This document shows, piece by piece, positions 11,371 through 23,115 of a stretch of DNA of 64,000 nt. The DNA comes from Asterella californica (Eukaryota; Streptophyta; Marchantiopsida; Marchantiales; Aytoniaceae), in assembly GCA_036924285.1 (NCBI GenBank), contig JAYKYS010000008.1:20259001-20323000 (forward strand), in the 5' to 3' direction. Numbering within the stretch: the first letter of the stretch is position 1; every line of letters begins with the position of its first letter. The translations under genes were made by a program, and so were the position numbers. Under the pieces are notes generated by a model, which saw only the letters and a list, made by a program, of their open reading frames with translations, made no database searches and was not told where the DNA came from.

Positions 11371-12084
11371 TTATTTTTCTCTGATGAAATGGACTTGCAC
11401 TTCAATGTGCTTTGTTCTAACATAGTGCATTAGATTTCTCGCGAATGCTATTGCACTCATGCTATCAGTCCAGACTACTGTTGGAGTGTCTTGGTTCACA
11501 CCTACATCCTCCAACATCCATCTTAGCCAAATGGTCTCTCGTGCTGCATTACACAGATCACGATATTCTACTTCAGAGGAGGATAAAACAATAGTTGGCT
11601 GCTTTTTACACTGCCAAGTGATAGCACCTCCTCCCAGTATAAATGCAAATTTGGACATTGATTTACTATCTATAGAATCGTCTGCCCAATCAGCATCAGT
11701 AAACCCAACAAGTCCAAGTGACTTATCTGAGCTATATCTGAGTCCATAGCTGGTAGTTCTCCTGAGGTAGCGCAAAACTCTCTTTGCTGCCTTCATATGC
11801 ATCTATTGTGAGAGACTCCATATTCTGACAGAGTTTGCTGACTGCATAAAAAATATCTGGTCTTGTAGTGACATCCAAGTAAATTAACTTCCCGATCAGC
11901 TTCCTGAACTCTGTTGCATCTGCACTCTCGTTATCAACATAAGAACTTTGTCACTCTTTTGAAATAACCATAGGAGTAGGCGCAGGCTTGCACTTCTCCA
12001 TCTGAAAATCTTGAAGTATACTTTTTGTGTATCTTGCTTGAGTGAGATATAACATATCGTTGTCTTCAAAAAACTGAACTCCAA
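11371..12084 (-). pseudogene. copia RT end and RNase H, broken
   Basis: The 11371-11802 frame has RVLRYLRRTTSYGLRY, GFTDADWADD, SSSEVEYRDL and RTKHIEVQVHFIREK. These are the ordered motifs of copia RNase H. The short upstream frame 11896-12084 fits the connection region. The normal acidic residue of the AEY motif is replaced (SEVEY), and a frameshift separates it from the RT. Confidence 0.8.
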
Positions 12085-12148
12085 GACAAAAGTTGAGAAG
12101 TCCTAGATCCTTCATATCAAACTCTTCTAGTAAAGCTTGCTGAATCTT

Positions 12149-13015
12149 CTATACTCCTCCTTGATTACTTTCGGATATTATCAGGTTATCCACGTATAGT
12201 AACAGTAACATAATACCTTGAGAAGTAATCAAAACATAGAAGTTTGGATCACCTCTTGTACGAGAGAAGCCTTGCTGCTTCAAGAAGGTGTCTATTCTTG
12301 TGTACCAAGCTCTTGGAGCTTGTTTGAGGTCATACAATGTCGTATGCAGCTTGCATACTAATTGTTCACCTCCTTTACGAACAAATCTAGGTGGTTGCTG
12401 CAAGTAGATATCTTCTTGAAGAATCTCATTAAAAAGTGCATTTTTAACATCCATTTTAGACATTTCCAACCATGTAGTTTTGCAAGAGCACATAGAACTC
12501 GAATGGAGTTAAGTTTTACCACAGGTGTGAAGGTCTCTTGAAAATCTTCTCCTGCAGTCTACAAGTAACCTCTATTGAGAGGTACAAGGAGAGCCTTGTA
12601 CCTCTCAAATAGATCCATTCGCATATCTCTTGATCTTATAAATCCACTTACAGCCAAGTGCTTTTTTGTTTGATGGAAGAGGTACTAGGGTCCAGGTTGC
12701 ATTTTTGAATAATGCATCATATTCTTCCTGCATTACACGTCTCCATTGATCTTTGCTGAAAGCCTCCTCGAATGAAATAGTTTCTCCAACACCTTGAACT
12801 TCAACCAGGAGAATATAATCCTCTAGCCTTGTTCTGATGGGTCTCCTTAATTGAGCAGCAAGATTCGAATCTGGAGTAGTCTGATGTATGAGAAGCGAAT
12901 CTGCTGTAGTCGGACCTGGTTCAGTAACTTCAACATGTGTAGGTGGTGGTTCTAGTTGAGTTTCTTCTTCTTCTTGATTATCTGAAGTAGGTGTTTGGAC
13001 TGAGAGAGGTGGCAA
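12149..13015 (-). pseudogene. copia reverse transcriptase, broken
   Basis: The 12605-13015 frame covers the linker and N-terminal RT, with WRRVMQEEYDALFKNATWTL and KALGCKWIYKIK. After a frameshift, 12149-12493 carries MDVKNALFNEIL and the palm segment LLLLYVDNLIISE. The catalytic box normally ends in two aspartates; here the second is Asn. Together with the breaks this marks a dead RT. Upstream and downstream neighbours are the integrase and RNase H of the same element. Confidence 0.85.
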
Positions 13016-13016
13016 G

Positions 13017-13868
13017 TCAGAAAGATGATGTTGTGAATTTCGAGATGGAGGGACCTCTAAAAAACACTACATCTCTACTGATAATGATCTTTCTTGCAGC
13101 ACTCAAGAGCCTATATCCTTTTTCTCTTGCTGGATATCCTATGAAGGTACAGATTTGAGATCTATCATCAAACTTTTGGAGTAATTTTTGAGGAGTTCTA
13201 GCATATGCTTTACATCCAAAAATTCTAAGGTTAGAGAGGTCTTGTTTCTTCCATGTGAAAGCTTCGAATGGAGTTTTGTTGTTGACAACATTTGTTGGAC
13301 TCCTGTTCAGAGAAATCATAGTATTCACAGCTTTAGCCCAAAGGTCTTTTGGAAGATCTTGCTCAAGGAGAAGACTTCTTGTCATCTCCACGACAGTTCT
13401 GTTCTTTCATTCAACCACTTCATTTTGTTGAGGCGTGTAAGTTGTAGTCAACTGTCGCAATATCCCCTTCTGAGCAAAATATTTATCAGCAACCTTGGAA
13501 GTGAACTCTCCTCCTCTATCACTTCACAGACTCTTCACTAGCTGTCCAGTTTGTCTTTCCACCATTTTAACAAGCTGTTGAAGATGCGAGAGTCCTTCAC
13601 ACTTTCTTAACAAGAAGAAAATCTAAATATATCTCGAGAAGTCATCAACAACCAGCATGAAGTACTTAGAACTTCGAAGCGAAATTGTCTCAGTAGGTCC
13701 ATAGAGATATGTATGTAACAGCTGAAGGATCTCTATTGCTCGTGTTGCAGTAGATTTGAAGAACTTCCTTCGCGTCTGCTTAGACTTGAGATAAACTTCA
13801 CACGAAGTGTTAACAGAGACTAGTTTGGAAACACCAAGGGCCAAGTCCTCATTAAACAACTTATGCAT
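13017..13868 (-). pseudogene. copia integrase, broken
   Basis: The frame 13623-13868 begins with MHKLF and contains a core-entry segment ending in FMLVVDDFSRYI. The next recognisable part is 13017-13391, with LPKDLWAKAVNTMISLNRSP, FEAFTWKKQDLSNLRIFGC and KFDDRSQICTFIGY, which are typical C-terminal core motifs. The sequence between them (13392-13622) is frameshifted. The enzyme would insert copia cDNA; this copy is inactive. Confidence 0.8.
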
Positions 13869-13901
13869 TTTCTGATAGTGTAAGTGTCCAAGTCGAACAT
13901 G

Positions 13902-14231
13902 TCATAACTGACTCATATTTGTTACAGTAGCTAGAACTGGTACAACCAAAGATAAGACTTGTAACTCATACAAGTGGTCAACCTTCAGCCTTGTAGCTAC
14001 TACAGATCCTTGGTCGAGAATGAAACAGCCTTGTGCAATGACATCAAATGATAATTGAAATCCTTTTGCAGCAAATTTACCAACACTCAAAAGATTGTGC
14101 ACCACTCCTGGTAAAAACCAGACACCTCCAATGGTTCTTATCTGACTTGAAGGTAGCTTAATACGGATGTTACCTTCTCCATGGACTTGATATCTCTTAT
14201 CATCGTCCTGACGTATCTCTGGTCCATTCAA
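13902..14231 (-). pseudogene. copia protease C-terminal part and pre-integrase region
   Basis: The 109-codon frame has the segment GGVWFLPGVVHNLLSVGKF followed by a CFILD motif and a VDHLYELQVL stretch. This is the standard copia pattern between the protease active site and the integrase zinc finger. The frame is separated from gag upstream and from integrase downstream by stops. The protease cleaves the polyprotein in functional elements. Confidence 0.75.
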
Positions 14232-15106
14232 AGGATGAAAATCTTAAAACCACTCCTTCTTTGATGTGATATGATTCGATGCTCCAAAATCAATCCATCA
14301 TTGTTGGTCATGTGCGTCTGTATACATGGTAGTGAAGAATAGCTTCTCTTCATGATCAGATGTATGTACGAAGTTACCTTTGTTGGTGTTTGAACGTTGA
14401 TAGAATGTCTTCTTCCGGCACTCATACGTGAAATGACCACGTTTCCTACAGTAGTTGCAATTCTTAAGTTTTGGTTTGTTGAAGTTGCCTTCTGAGTCTC
14501 ATTTGTTGAACTTGCCTTGCTTGTTGTCCCAATGCTCTTTTTATTTGGTTGTGAGTCTTGAGATCTACCATGTTTATGATCTCTCCTCTTGGAGAAGAAA
14601 GCAGCATCAATAGTGGCAGTTGCTTGAGTAGACTTAGCCTCGATGTTTATAGCTTCTTGCAAAGCTAGTGTCTACAGTTCTTCGAATGTGATAGGCTCTT
14701 TGCGTACATCCACAGCTTTAACAAAATGCTCGTGTGGTTCCGGTAAGCTCTGGAGCACTATCAACACCAAGTCGTCTTCGTCTATACCTCCACCCAAATT
14801 CTTCAGTTGTTGTACCAACGCTTTAACTATTGAAGTGCTCTTCGAGTGAGACGCATGCAGCCATTTGCGAAGTATTCAACTTTCTCCGTAGCATTCTCTT
14901 CCTCCCTCGAGTTACTCCTTCGTGCTTCTTGGTGAATGTATCGCAAGCATCTTTTGAAGTTTCGTCTCCAAGATATCTAAGACTTCCGAGTCTTTGATGG
15001 TCATGTTGATGATGACAAGTACTTGTTGATCTCTTTTGTTCCAAGCTTTGACAAGTACTGGTGATTCAAAAGGTCTTTCTTCATCACCTAGCACTATGTC
15101 CCACAA
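14228..15106 (-). pseudogene. copia gag region
   Basis: Several overlapping frames follow the 5' LTR on the minus strand, in the position of gag. The upstream part is a broken capsid-like region. The frame at 14228-14662 contains a basic Ser/Thr-rich stretch, and a disrupted CCHC knuckle lies near 14430 in a shifted frame. At its 3' end, around 14265-14300, the protease active-site segment reads DFGASNHIT, with Phe where copia proteases have Ser or Thr. In live relatives Gag packages element RNA; none can be made intact here. Confidence 0.65.
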
Positions 15107-15636
15107 GTCTTAGTTCTGGAAAATGGCTTGAACCTTTAAACACCATATTGGATAGTTTGTGTTATCCAACTTATGATGATCATGAAACAAGTTATCACTA
15201 ATGTTAGCCATCGATAGAAAGTAAAGTAGTTGAGAAAAATCTAGAACTCTCCAAAGTGGATGTGGAGGTGGAAGTAGTGTCTATATTATAATCCTTTGAA
15301 ATCTCGTCCACCATGGTAAAAATCTAAAAAATGTCAAAATCGATCGTTAAGACCTTCAAAAGTGCAGTCAAAGTTCCGTTGACCAAGAGTTTGCTAAAGT
15401 GTAACTTTTGTATACGAGCTCGGTTTGGATTGAAAGTTGAACCGTTGGAAAGCTCCTTCCAAATTCTTTACATAAAGATGGAGATTGTTCAATTCACTCT
15501 CAGATTTGCCTAATTCTATCTCTTTTTGACCAGAAATTTTTGTCTTCTTCTCTCTTTTCTGTTCAAGGTGGTGTGCTCACTCTATGTCTTTTTCATTCTC
15601 TGGTATCTCAATCTCCTTGCTAATGCTCATACCTTA

Positions 15637-15648
15637 ACTCTGATACCA
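15637..15648 (-). promoter_or_regulatory. primer-binding site, initiator Met tRNA type
   Basis: The minus strand reads TGGTATCAGAGT immediately inside the 5' LTR. This is the usual plant copia primer-binding site complementary to the 3' end of initiator tRNA-Met. Confidence 0.8.
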
Positions 15649-15889
15649 TGTTAGAGAACCAGAAGAAGTGAATACTCTCTCTAATATAAGATATATTAGT
15701 AAAGAAATGAGTCTACTCATCATCTCCCAAGAGGGGGTTGTTATATACTCTAACCTATGGACAAGAGATCAGTCATTAGTCAGTCATTAGTCATAGAGAT
15801 GAGACTGTAAATGTACCTATAGAGATGACAATGGACGTGACTGAACTTAGATGCGACTGAGGTTAATATACTAGACATTATCTTTAACA
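15649..15889 (-). repeat. 5' LTR of the minus-strand copia element
   Basis: This is a 241-bp repeat. It differs from its partner by several substitutions and by small indels, including a duplicated CAGTCATTAGT unit. That divergence indicates an older insertion than the 42.9-kb copia element. Confidence 0.85.
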
Positions 15890-16060
15890 GTCGGGACTGC
15901 CGTGTGCACAGCAAAGTTTAAGCATGCAAGTAGATTACCACCAGGGTATATACTAAAACTATAAGACCTCCTCTCATGCTTAACTGACAGATTATGTAAG
16001 ACTAACGCACGAAGATTGAGAGACTGAGAATTCTGAGATTGGACCTATGAAAATAGAAAA

Positions 16061-16247
16061 GAGAACAACCAAGCTTATTATCTTCTCCTCATATGTATAT
16101 ACATACTCTCAAGCTCATCAAGTTGATGGAATAGTAACACTTGGAGAGTTCCAAATAGAGAACAACCAAGCTTATTATCTTCTCCTCATACATATATACA
16201 TACTCTCAAGCTCATCAAGTTGATGGAATCGTAACACTTGCAGAGTT
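16061..16247 (+). repeat. 97-bp tandem duplication
   Basis: GAGAACAACCAAGCTTATTA starts at 16061 and again at 16158, and the following bases match with a few substitutions. The two units abut directly. Confidence 0.85.
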
Positions 16248-16918
16248 CGATGACAATCCAGACATATATAGAAGGGACCAAAGAGCGCAAAGGTTCGCTG
16301 TTTGTTGTTCCACCTAAGACTTGCTCGAGATACCATTTTTGTTCCAGAAAGAATGAGCATATAACTCGACAGGAGCATTCTTTCCGCAAATACGGATTTC
16401 AGTTTTAGGAAGAATACACGGATCAAATCATTGGAAAGGAATCCCTTCTGGAACTTAAAGTACTTTGTGCGGTAAAAATAGCCAAAAAGTCGAAGAATAT
16501 CTCGTAAGCATAAACCATAACCTACGCAAAACCGTATCCACCGATATATTCGACTCTTTCAACACGTAAAAATGCTAGTTCATATAGACCTGCAGAAGGA
16601 ATTGGGATTTAAACTATGTACACGGTACGATTGACGACAGACGACGACGATCCGCGCGTGGTTCTGTGTCCACGCGGATATATAAAATGAACAGAATCAC
16701 GTTTAGTGTTTCTCTCAAGATTTTAGTTCTAGTTACGCGGAACCGAGACAGAGAGAGCATACTGAGGACAATGGTGTCAGCGAGAATGTAGGATTCTTCT
16801 AAGGTATTGAAACCAGGTTCTTGGTAAACTCCTTTCAAAAAGGAAGATGATGTTGTTGATGCTTCCTGATACTAGGCTATCCTCTGTCTTTAGTCAGGAA
16901 AGTCTCCTATTGCCTCTG
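16248..16918. other. non-coding stretch between repeat and unassigned ORF
   Basis: Short minus-strand frames at 16175-16426 and 16614-16838 have no motifs I recognise. No gene is supported. Confidence 0.35.
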
Positions 16919-17227
16919 TCACAGTCCGCTTCGTTTTATTTCGGGTTCATGCATGCTATAGAGCTTTCCTGGTAGGTTTGCTACTCTGAAATGTTCAGAC
17001 ATTTCTTTGTGCAAGTTTTGCTTGTTTGAATGGTATTTCCTGTACCAAGTGATCTTAAACACCTTCTTTCTGTATATGCTGGATTCGAATTGCTCAAGTT
17101 GAGCTTCGCTGTGTCCCGTCGATGGTTCAAAACCAAATTCTTCACGCACCGCTACTGATGCAGTACGTACCAGAAGAGGTGCCGACCATAAACCGGAGCT
17201 CTTGCAACTGGATAGCCCTCCTTCCGA
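16919..17227 (-). CDS. unassigned ORF fragment
   Basis: On the minus strand a frame runs without stops from about 17227 to 16919. It includes LWSAPLLVRTASVAVREEFG and, a little later, QLEQFESSIYRKKVFKITWY. The composition looks more protein-like than the neighbouring frames, with charged residues alternating with aromatics, but I do not recognise the family. No splice sites or promoter could be fixed. It may be an exon or a transposon fragment, or it may be a chance frame. Confidence 0.2.
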   Translation of the reverse strand, partial: SEGGLSSCKSSGLWSAPLLVRTASVAVREEFGFEPSTGHSEAQLEQFESSIYRKKVFKITWYRKYHSNKQNLHKEMSEHFRVANLPGKLYSMHEPEIKRSGL

Positions 17228-17497
17228 GTTATTTGTTTGGTATTAATTAGCATCCCACACAGCAGCTCCATATGAATTCGAATTTAGTGCGTGTAGTGTG
17301 CAAGAAAACAATTCCTAACGTAGATGCATATGTTACGTGTCTGCAGTCAAGAAAACAAGCCAAATTCCATTTACCTTACGAGAGGTCCTCCCACATCCAA
17401 TACTCTGAGAATTCCAACCCTAGATACTGTAGGTGGAACATTCTCGGAATGGCGCCTAACCCGCACTTTCGGTTGAGTAGTGTTCAGAACTTTCATG

Positions 17498-17527
17498 AAC
17501 TATATCTATATATATATATAGATATAG
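17498..17527. repeat. AT dinucleotide palindromic microsatellite
   Basis: Alternating TATATC/TATATA sequence forms a self-complementary AT tract. A second, shorter TA run is at 17921-17934. Confidence 0.8.
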
Positions 17528-18649
17528 GGGAAAGATAGAGTACCCCCTTGGGTAAGTTACGCTATACCCATGGACCCATATGGGTGACACGTTTTACTTT
17601 GAAACTCCTTTATCTTTTGGATTAGATTTGTAGCAGGGAGGTTATTTTTTTATTTAGAACAGAATGTTATCGAGTTCGATCTTTTACTCTCCTTGAGGGT
17701 GCTTGTACACTCAATTCATGCGGCCGCAGGCCGTTGTCTTTAGAGTCCTTGATATCTCGAAAATATCCTCCATCTGGATTTAGGTGTTACAGTTGAGGAG
17801 CAATTTAGGGTTTAGGGTACACAAGATATACTCGTACTGGTATAATAGCTATCTTTCCATAGGTACCCAGAGGGTAGCAGCGTAAGTTACCTTTGAGGGT
17901 GTAGGATAACCGACCTTTTATATATATATATATTGCACACGGAAGAAGATCTCGAGAAAGGACTTTCGAGGACCCACTAGTCCCAATGGCATGTTCGATT
18001 CCCAGTGACGATTACTGATCTTGGGGTATCTCGTCTCCTCATCAGTGGAGACATCATAAGCTCCACGGAATTTAATTTCTGAGAGACTCTGACCATGCAG
18101 TTTTATGGATATCCGACGAATAAGACTAACTGATAGACTAATTACCACATGTGTACTCATAGAGAGAAAATGTACAAATGGTTTACGTGCGTGTATAATT
18201 AAGCCGTAGTCTTGTAGACGATAACCATATTATGCATGTGTTGTGAAAGCAACTTGAAGTTCAAGTCACGTTGACAACATGATGCATATTACCCTCAAAT
18301 GGTAAGGAATTACAGTAAAGTGAGTTCCAGACGGATGAGCATAGTGACATATATTGAAATATATTCTCTCTTGCTTAATTCCAATTTCGGAACGTTAGTG
18401 TCATAATTTGTCTACGAAGTCATTGTCAACCACGTTGAATTGGTTATTGCTGAAAGCTAGAAGTTGGTGACATGAAGTAATCAGCGAAAATCAGACAACG
18501 GGATCTATGGTTAGAGTAAACATATCAGAAAAATGTGTAGATTCCCAGTTCTGACTTATGATCAGTCAGCTAGTGTGTCTTGTTGATCTTAAATAGAAAA
18601 AGGGCAGTCCGGTTCACTTGAGTGGGACCGTACTTACCCATGCTCACTG
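17528..18649. other. non-coding stretch outside the left arm
   Basis: No gene or recognised repeat is seen apart from the short TA run near 17921. Homology to the right arm starts only near 18650. Confidence 0.4.
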
Positions 18650-19050
18650 TGTACGTAATAGCACGTGGACGAGTTACAAACCGTGTCGACATTTGACCTT
18701 CAACATGGTGTACTTTATAGGAAGCTTAAGACTTTCCTGTGCTCTATCCCTTTCAAGAATCTAGCTAATATAGTTTAGAGGAGGTGACTAGCAGCTTCTC
18801 CTGTGCAGCGGGATGCAACTCACCGAAGAGACTGCAACGAGGTAAATAATTTGATATGATCTACTACTAGTGACACACCGTTCGACGTCCTACTATGACT
18901 CAGATACTGTGTTTCTAGATCATCAGGGTTCCAGCCTTCATGACTGGTTACTGAAGGATAGAGTTGTGAAAGATGTGGCAAGTGAAGTGAGAATGAATTA
19001 GAAAGAATGGCTTGACTTCAATTCCTAGCTGCGGTTGGAACCGAATGATT

Positions 19051-21470
19051 CTACAGTAACTGAGGAGGCTGAAAGTGGAGTGGCCTCATCATGTCATGGT
19101 CCTCGTGGTCGAGAATGTGGCAGTGCCACACGTACCCAGGAGCCGTCGTGGGGTCGAAAGGGTATGTGCCTCCAGCTCTGGGTGAGATCTGGACTACCAA
19201 CCTCACAACCGTCCCAGGGCGAACCAGGACAGTGTCTTTCCAACCGGTTTGAACCGCATCTGCAGGCTGTGGATCTTGCGTGAAGCAGCTGTCTGCTTGT
19301 GGATACGGCTGCTCAAGTGTGCACCCACCAGCATTCAGTCGAGTTAAGTTGAATGCTTGCTCGTGAACTACGAGGAAGTTGACAAGATGGAGATGGATGG
19401 GGTGAGCATTGTTGGGGATCAGGTGAGTGATGTCCCAAACCTCTGTCGTGTACAGCTGAGGGGTCTCAGTCACATTGTCCCTCCAGCGAAGGCCGTTCAG
19501 CAAAAACGTGAGATCTGGAGGAACGATGAGTTGCAAGGACACGTTTCTGTAGGATGTAGCATTATTGGCCAAAGCATCAATGGCCGGAGGTGAAGCGATG
19601 GAATCGGGCACCACGACAGTCTGATTAGTCGCTCCCCCGACGACGTTGAACTGCATAACATACCTGGTGCTCGGACCACTGTTGATCACGTTCCCAACTG
19701 GGAATGGAGCTCCGGCTGAATTGTTCAGGTACACGACGGTGCCGACTTCTAATTCGCTGAAATCCACCAGAACATCAACTCGGTAAGCTGTAGGAATGGT
19801 GAGATTTGTCACCGTAAACGGAGTCCAGACGTATCCACCATCTGTGCCAATCTGAAGAAAACTCAGTCTGCTGTCGCTGAAGGAGAGAGTGAACACTCGT
19901 CCATTAGCCCCATTCAGTATACGGAAGCGGTAAATGTTTCTCGTAACATTGAGGTACGGCCATGCTTTGCCGTTGACGAGAATCGTATCACCGAAATAAT
20001 CTGGACACCAATTTGGATGCACAGTCGGACTGAAACCAATATCCGGGAAGTTGATGGAGCCATTCGGGAAGAACTGCTTGTCCTGGATCACAAGAGGAAC
20101 CTCGTATTCTCCTTGCGGCAGATTTTCAAGACCTTCTTCTTCTCCTCCTCGTATTATGTAAAGTCCCGCGAGTCCCGCGGCCACGTTCAGCCGACTCATT
20201 CCGACAGTGTGGTCATGATACCACAAAAGAGTTGCAGGCTGCTGATTCGGGTATGTGTTGTTTCTGGTCACGAAAGTAGGTCCCGTGTCACCAAGGGCCG
20301 TGTACCAAGCATCCGGATGTCCATCGTATTGGCTCTCCGCATCAGCTCCGTGAAGATGAGTGATTATTGGAACTCCTCCTTGAGGTGGATTAGCTACATT
20401 AATGGTCGTGTCCACCACAAACATGTGATTCGTGTCCGTGATCTGATTTTCGAAGCGAACGAACGAAGAGACACCCCTTCTAGCCTCGAGAGTGGGTCCC
20501 GGTACCGTCGCTGTGGCTTGACTCGTTCCATAGGCGTAGAACGTTGTGTTGGGGAGATCCGGATGTACACTCTGCGAGTACAGACCAGCAGCACATGTAC
20601 AGGTAAGTAAGTAACTCCTTACGTTGGGCTGTACCAGAAGCAATTCGCTTCTGGACAGGGCTAAGTGCGCGAGCATGCAGTCATGACAACGTTTACAATT
20701 ATACGACCATAAATTTAAGCTCCACGCCGAGTTCACGACTTGTTTGTTGTGCTTGCTATATCTTCACGACCGTGAAGATATAACAAGCACTGCTTCTGGA
20801 CTATACCCCGTGAGTTCGGACCAGAATATGTGCAATTTAAAGTACTCTGCTCGAAGTGGAAACGCTTGGCGTTGCATGGTTTCAGTCGCAACTCATCAAC
20901 TGAGCAGTACTCGACCAGATGCACCTGACCGAAACCGAAACCGAAACCGAAATGCTACTGAATGAGGCTAACCAGACTAGCAATCAAAGAGTGTCACGTA
21001 CGCATGCGCAGTCATGGCATTTGGACTACTGAAGCATAAATCTTGAGCCGAAGCACTAAAATTCCCGACTTCACACGAGGATCTGGCAGCGTTCAGAACA
21101 GCTCAGTGGAATTCTACTAGCAAGAAGCATATATATGTACATCACATGGTTGGACCTCAGTCTCTTCAGAGTTCCTGATTGGCAAATAATAAGTACGTAC
21201 ACGAGGACCTGACTGGGATTAGCGTACCTGAGAAATCCTGTAAGCACCCAAAACGAGCTGAGCACCTGTGGAAATCTCTATCACCGGAGGTATCGGCAAC
21301 GGTTCCACAAAAGGTGTCAAGGACGGTGATGGAGATAGACTGTCACATACAGAATGAACATCATCCTGAGCTTGAATTATCGGTAGAGTGCAGAGTATCC
21401 CGAGAAGGAAAGCAGCTTGCCAAATTGAAGCTAGGGTACCCCGACTGCATCTCGATTTCTTCCCCATCAT
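19051..21470 (-). CDS. LPR1/CotA-type multicopper oxidase (probable secreted ferroxidase), copy 1
   Basis: There are two exons. Exon 1 is 21470-21228 (ATG at 21470, 81 codons). Exon 2 is 20571-19051 (506 codons plus stop). The intron is 20572-21227, with GT at its start, AG at its end, and phase 0. The 587-residue product has an N-terminal hydrophobic leader (about residues 11-34, ending near AQAQD). Copper ligands appear in order: HLHG near 153, WYHDH near 198, HPIHLH near 471 and HCHILDHED near 564, followed by MMRP. This is a full set for one type 1 and one trinuclear site. The layout and length match plant LPR1-like and bacterial CotA/bilirubin-oxidase-like enzymes, which oxidise Fe(II) or phenolics and reduce O2. 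Many N-x-T/S sites fit the secretory route. Nothing appears broken. Substrate is inferred from the family, not shown. Confidence 0.92.
20749..20790. repeat. hairpin in intron of oxidase copy 1
   Basis: GTGCTTGCTATATCTTCAC pairs with GTGAAGATATAACAAGCAC across a 4-nt loop with one mismatch. The right-arm intron has only one of the two arms (near 49998), so the second arm was gained here or lost there. Confidence 0.75.
20929..20952 (+). repeat. (CCGAAA)4 microsatellite in intron of copy 1
   Basis: There are four perfect CCGAAA units. The corresponding right-arm intron position (about 49845-49870) has no such expansion. Confidence 0.9.
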
Positions 21471-22937
21471 GATTTTAGCTAGCTAGTACCTTGAAACTGC
21501 ACGTACACTCGCTAGAGTATACCTAGTTCTGAATTTCGAGTTGTACTCCTGATGGTACTACTAGCTAGTCTGGAACGAGATACTAATTTCGCCCATTCTT
21601 ATACAGGTCAGAAGTTAGCTTTTTAGGTGCCGTGTATACGTATAACGTGTCCCTGAACACACTGCACTTTTGACCGACTCACAGTTTTAACTCACCCTCG
21701 ATATGTCTGCTATGTTGAATTTCTCTTCCGAGTTGCTTCTGGGGAAGGAGCTTGGCAGAGAATGGCATGCGCAGCGTGGACCTTGGTCTGGGGATTTTCG
21801 CACGTGCGGAGGGAGGAACAGATGACGAAGAACAAGACATGCACTACATAGTACGCACTTACTCTAGAAGGTGAGGGGATATGCGCCGCTCGAGAGCGTT
21901 TCTCGAAGTTGACTGGCCTGAAGTCGAAGTCTATACTAGTGACGAAGGCACTTAGCAGCAAGTGTCCACATGTCGACTGGTCATTGCGATTGTGTGTACG
22001 TGGTGGTGACTTTTCAAACGAGACTGTTTTCTTCAGTGGTCATGCCTCGAAACTCAAATTCTCTCTCGGGGTTGTGATGACTAACATCTAGCTACTACAG
22101 CTAGACTCATCACCAATCGCAGGACCTGCCTTTGCTCGTGCACGGATTCCTTAAGCTTGTACGTTAACCCCCATGGCTAATTAGCTAGCTACTTAGTACA
22201 ATATTAGCTCTTCCAACCTTATGCTTCATCCTCAACATCTACTCAATACACTCCGAACTTCTTTTGCAAACAACGGAAGTAATCGTCAACTGAGGCGAAT
22301 AGATGTCGTTTTCTCCCGAGAATCAAGTTCTCCCAATTACTTTTGAGACCCTGAGGACCAGCTCAGATCGAGAAAATAAATTCTGCGTGTGCTAGGCTTT
22401 CAAACTTCGAATTCCATCCTCAACAACAGAAACATGTGAAGCATGCACCGAAATGGCATCCTGTTAGTTCTCAAGTACTGTACAGCTAAAGCAATAGTTC
22501 CCGCTGACATGTCTGAAATGGTTTAATTTATTTTTGTATGCATATACAAACCGAGTAGCTCGCACAATAATACGCGCTTCGAATATTTGTTGTGAGCTCT
22601 TTGAATTGGCGTTCAATCTACTTAAGCTTCAAACCCTGTTGTTCATGATCACTTGCTGTTATGGCTAGAGCTTTGCACCCTGCAGCTGAGGTAATTGCAG
22701 ACCACGAGGCAGTGATTACCGTATTGAGTGGACATTGAACTTCCCCTATAATGGAACGGGCAATCTTTGAACCACTAATACTAGTCGCGCATTCATTTTG
22801 TTTATTATCTGGGGGCGCGAATTCTGGCTTCTATATATGTATTTTGATCTGTAAGGGCATGGCGGTTAAGTTACTTACAAAACACTAATGGGCTTCTAAC
22901 AGAACAGGTTGAACATCAGCCTATGACGTCACGGACC

Positions 22938-23115
22938 AGCCAGCCTAGCGTGTTGGTGTTGCCCTCGAGGCTCAACCTCGACTGGAAGCTCGGGTCCGGG
23001 GGTTCAATCCTTGCTGGCGGCGGGGTCGGCATGTGGCGAGCGGGAGAACACATGGGGTGATGTAAGAGGTCTGTGGCAAGTCAAGACAAATAAAACATAA
23101 ACATAAAAGCCTCCT
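22938..23115 (+). mobile_element. tRNA-derived SINE-like element
   Basis: An A-box-like TAGCGTGTTGG lies near 22946 and a good B box GGTTCAATCC at 23001-23010. GCCAGC near 22939 can pair with GCTGGC near 23013, like an acceptor stem. An unrelated body and an A-rich tail (AAATAAAACATAAACATAAAA, about 23088-23108) follow. This pol III promoter, body and A-tail arrangement is typical of a SINE. The segment has no counterpart in the right arm. No target duplication could be identified. Confidence 0.45.

Larger units (their letters stand above)
11006..15889 (-). mobile_element. degenerate Ty1/copia retrotransposon with both LTRs
   Basis: Two similar direct repeats (11006-11228 and 15649-15889), each with TGTTAGAGAACC at the left and TCTTTAACA at the right, bracket a minus-strand copia pol. 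A primer-binding site lies next to the right LTR and a polypurine tract (AAGAGGGGG on the minus strand) next to the left one. Domain order is gag, protease, integrase, RT and RNase H, as in Ty1/copia. All domains are broken by stops and frameshifts. The flanking 5-mers (ACGCA and GTCGG) do not match, so no target duplication is evident. Confidence 0.9.

Noticed and set aside
20017..20610. 197-codon plus-strand ORF inside oxidase copy 1, and a similar antisense ORF (49961-50599) over copy 2
   Set aside because: These are antisense shadows of the conserved exon 2; the sense frame carries all copper motifs.
20929..20952. CCGAAA repeats as a telomere-like tract
   Set aside because: The unit is not the plant telomere heptamer and there are only four copies, inside an intron.
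22938..23030. Functional tRNA gene
   Set aside because: The B box is good but the anticodon arm and T stem are poor, and an A-rich tail follows; a SINE fits better.
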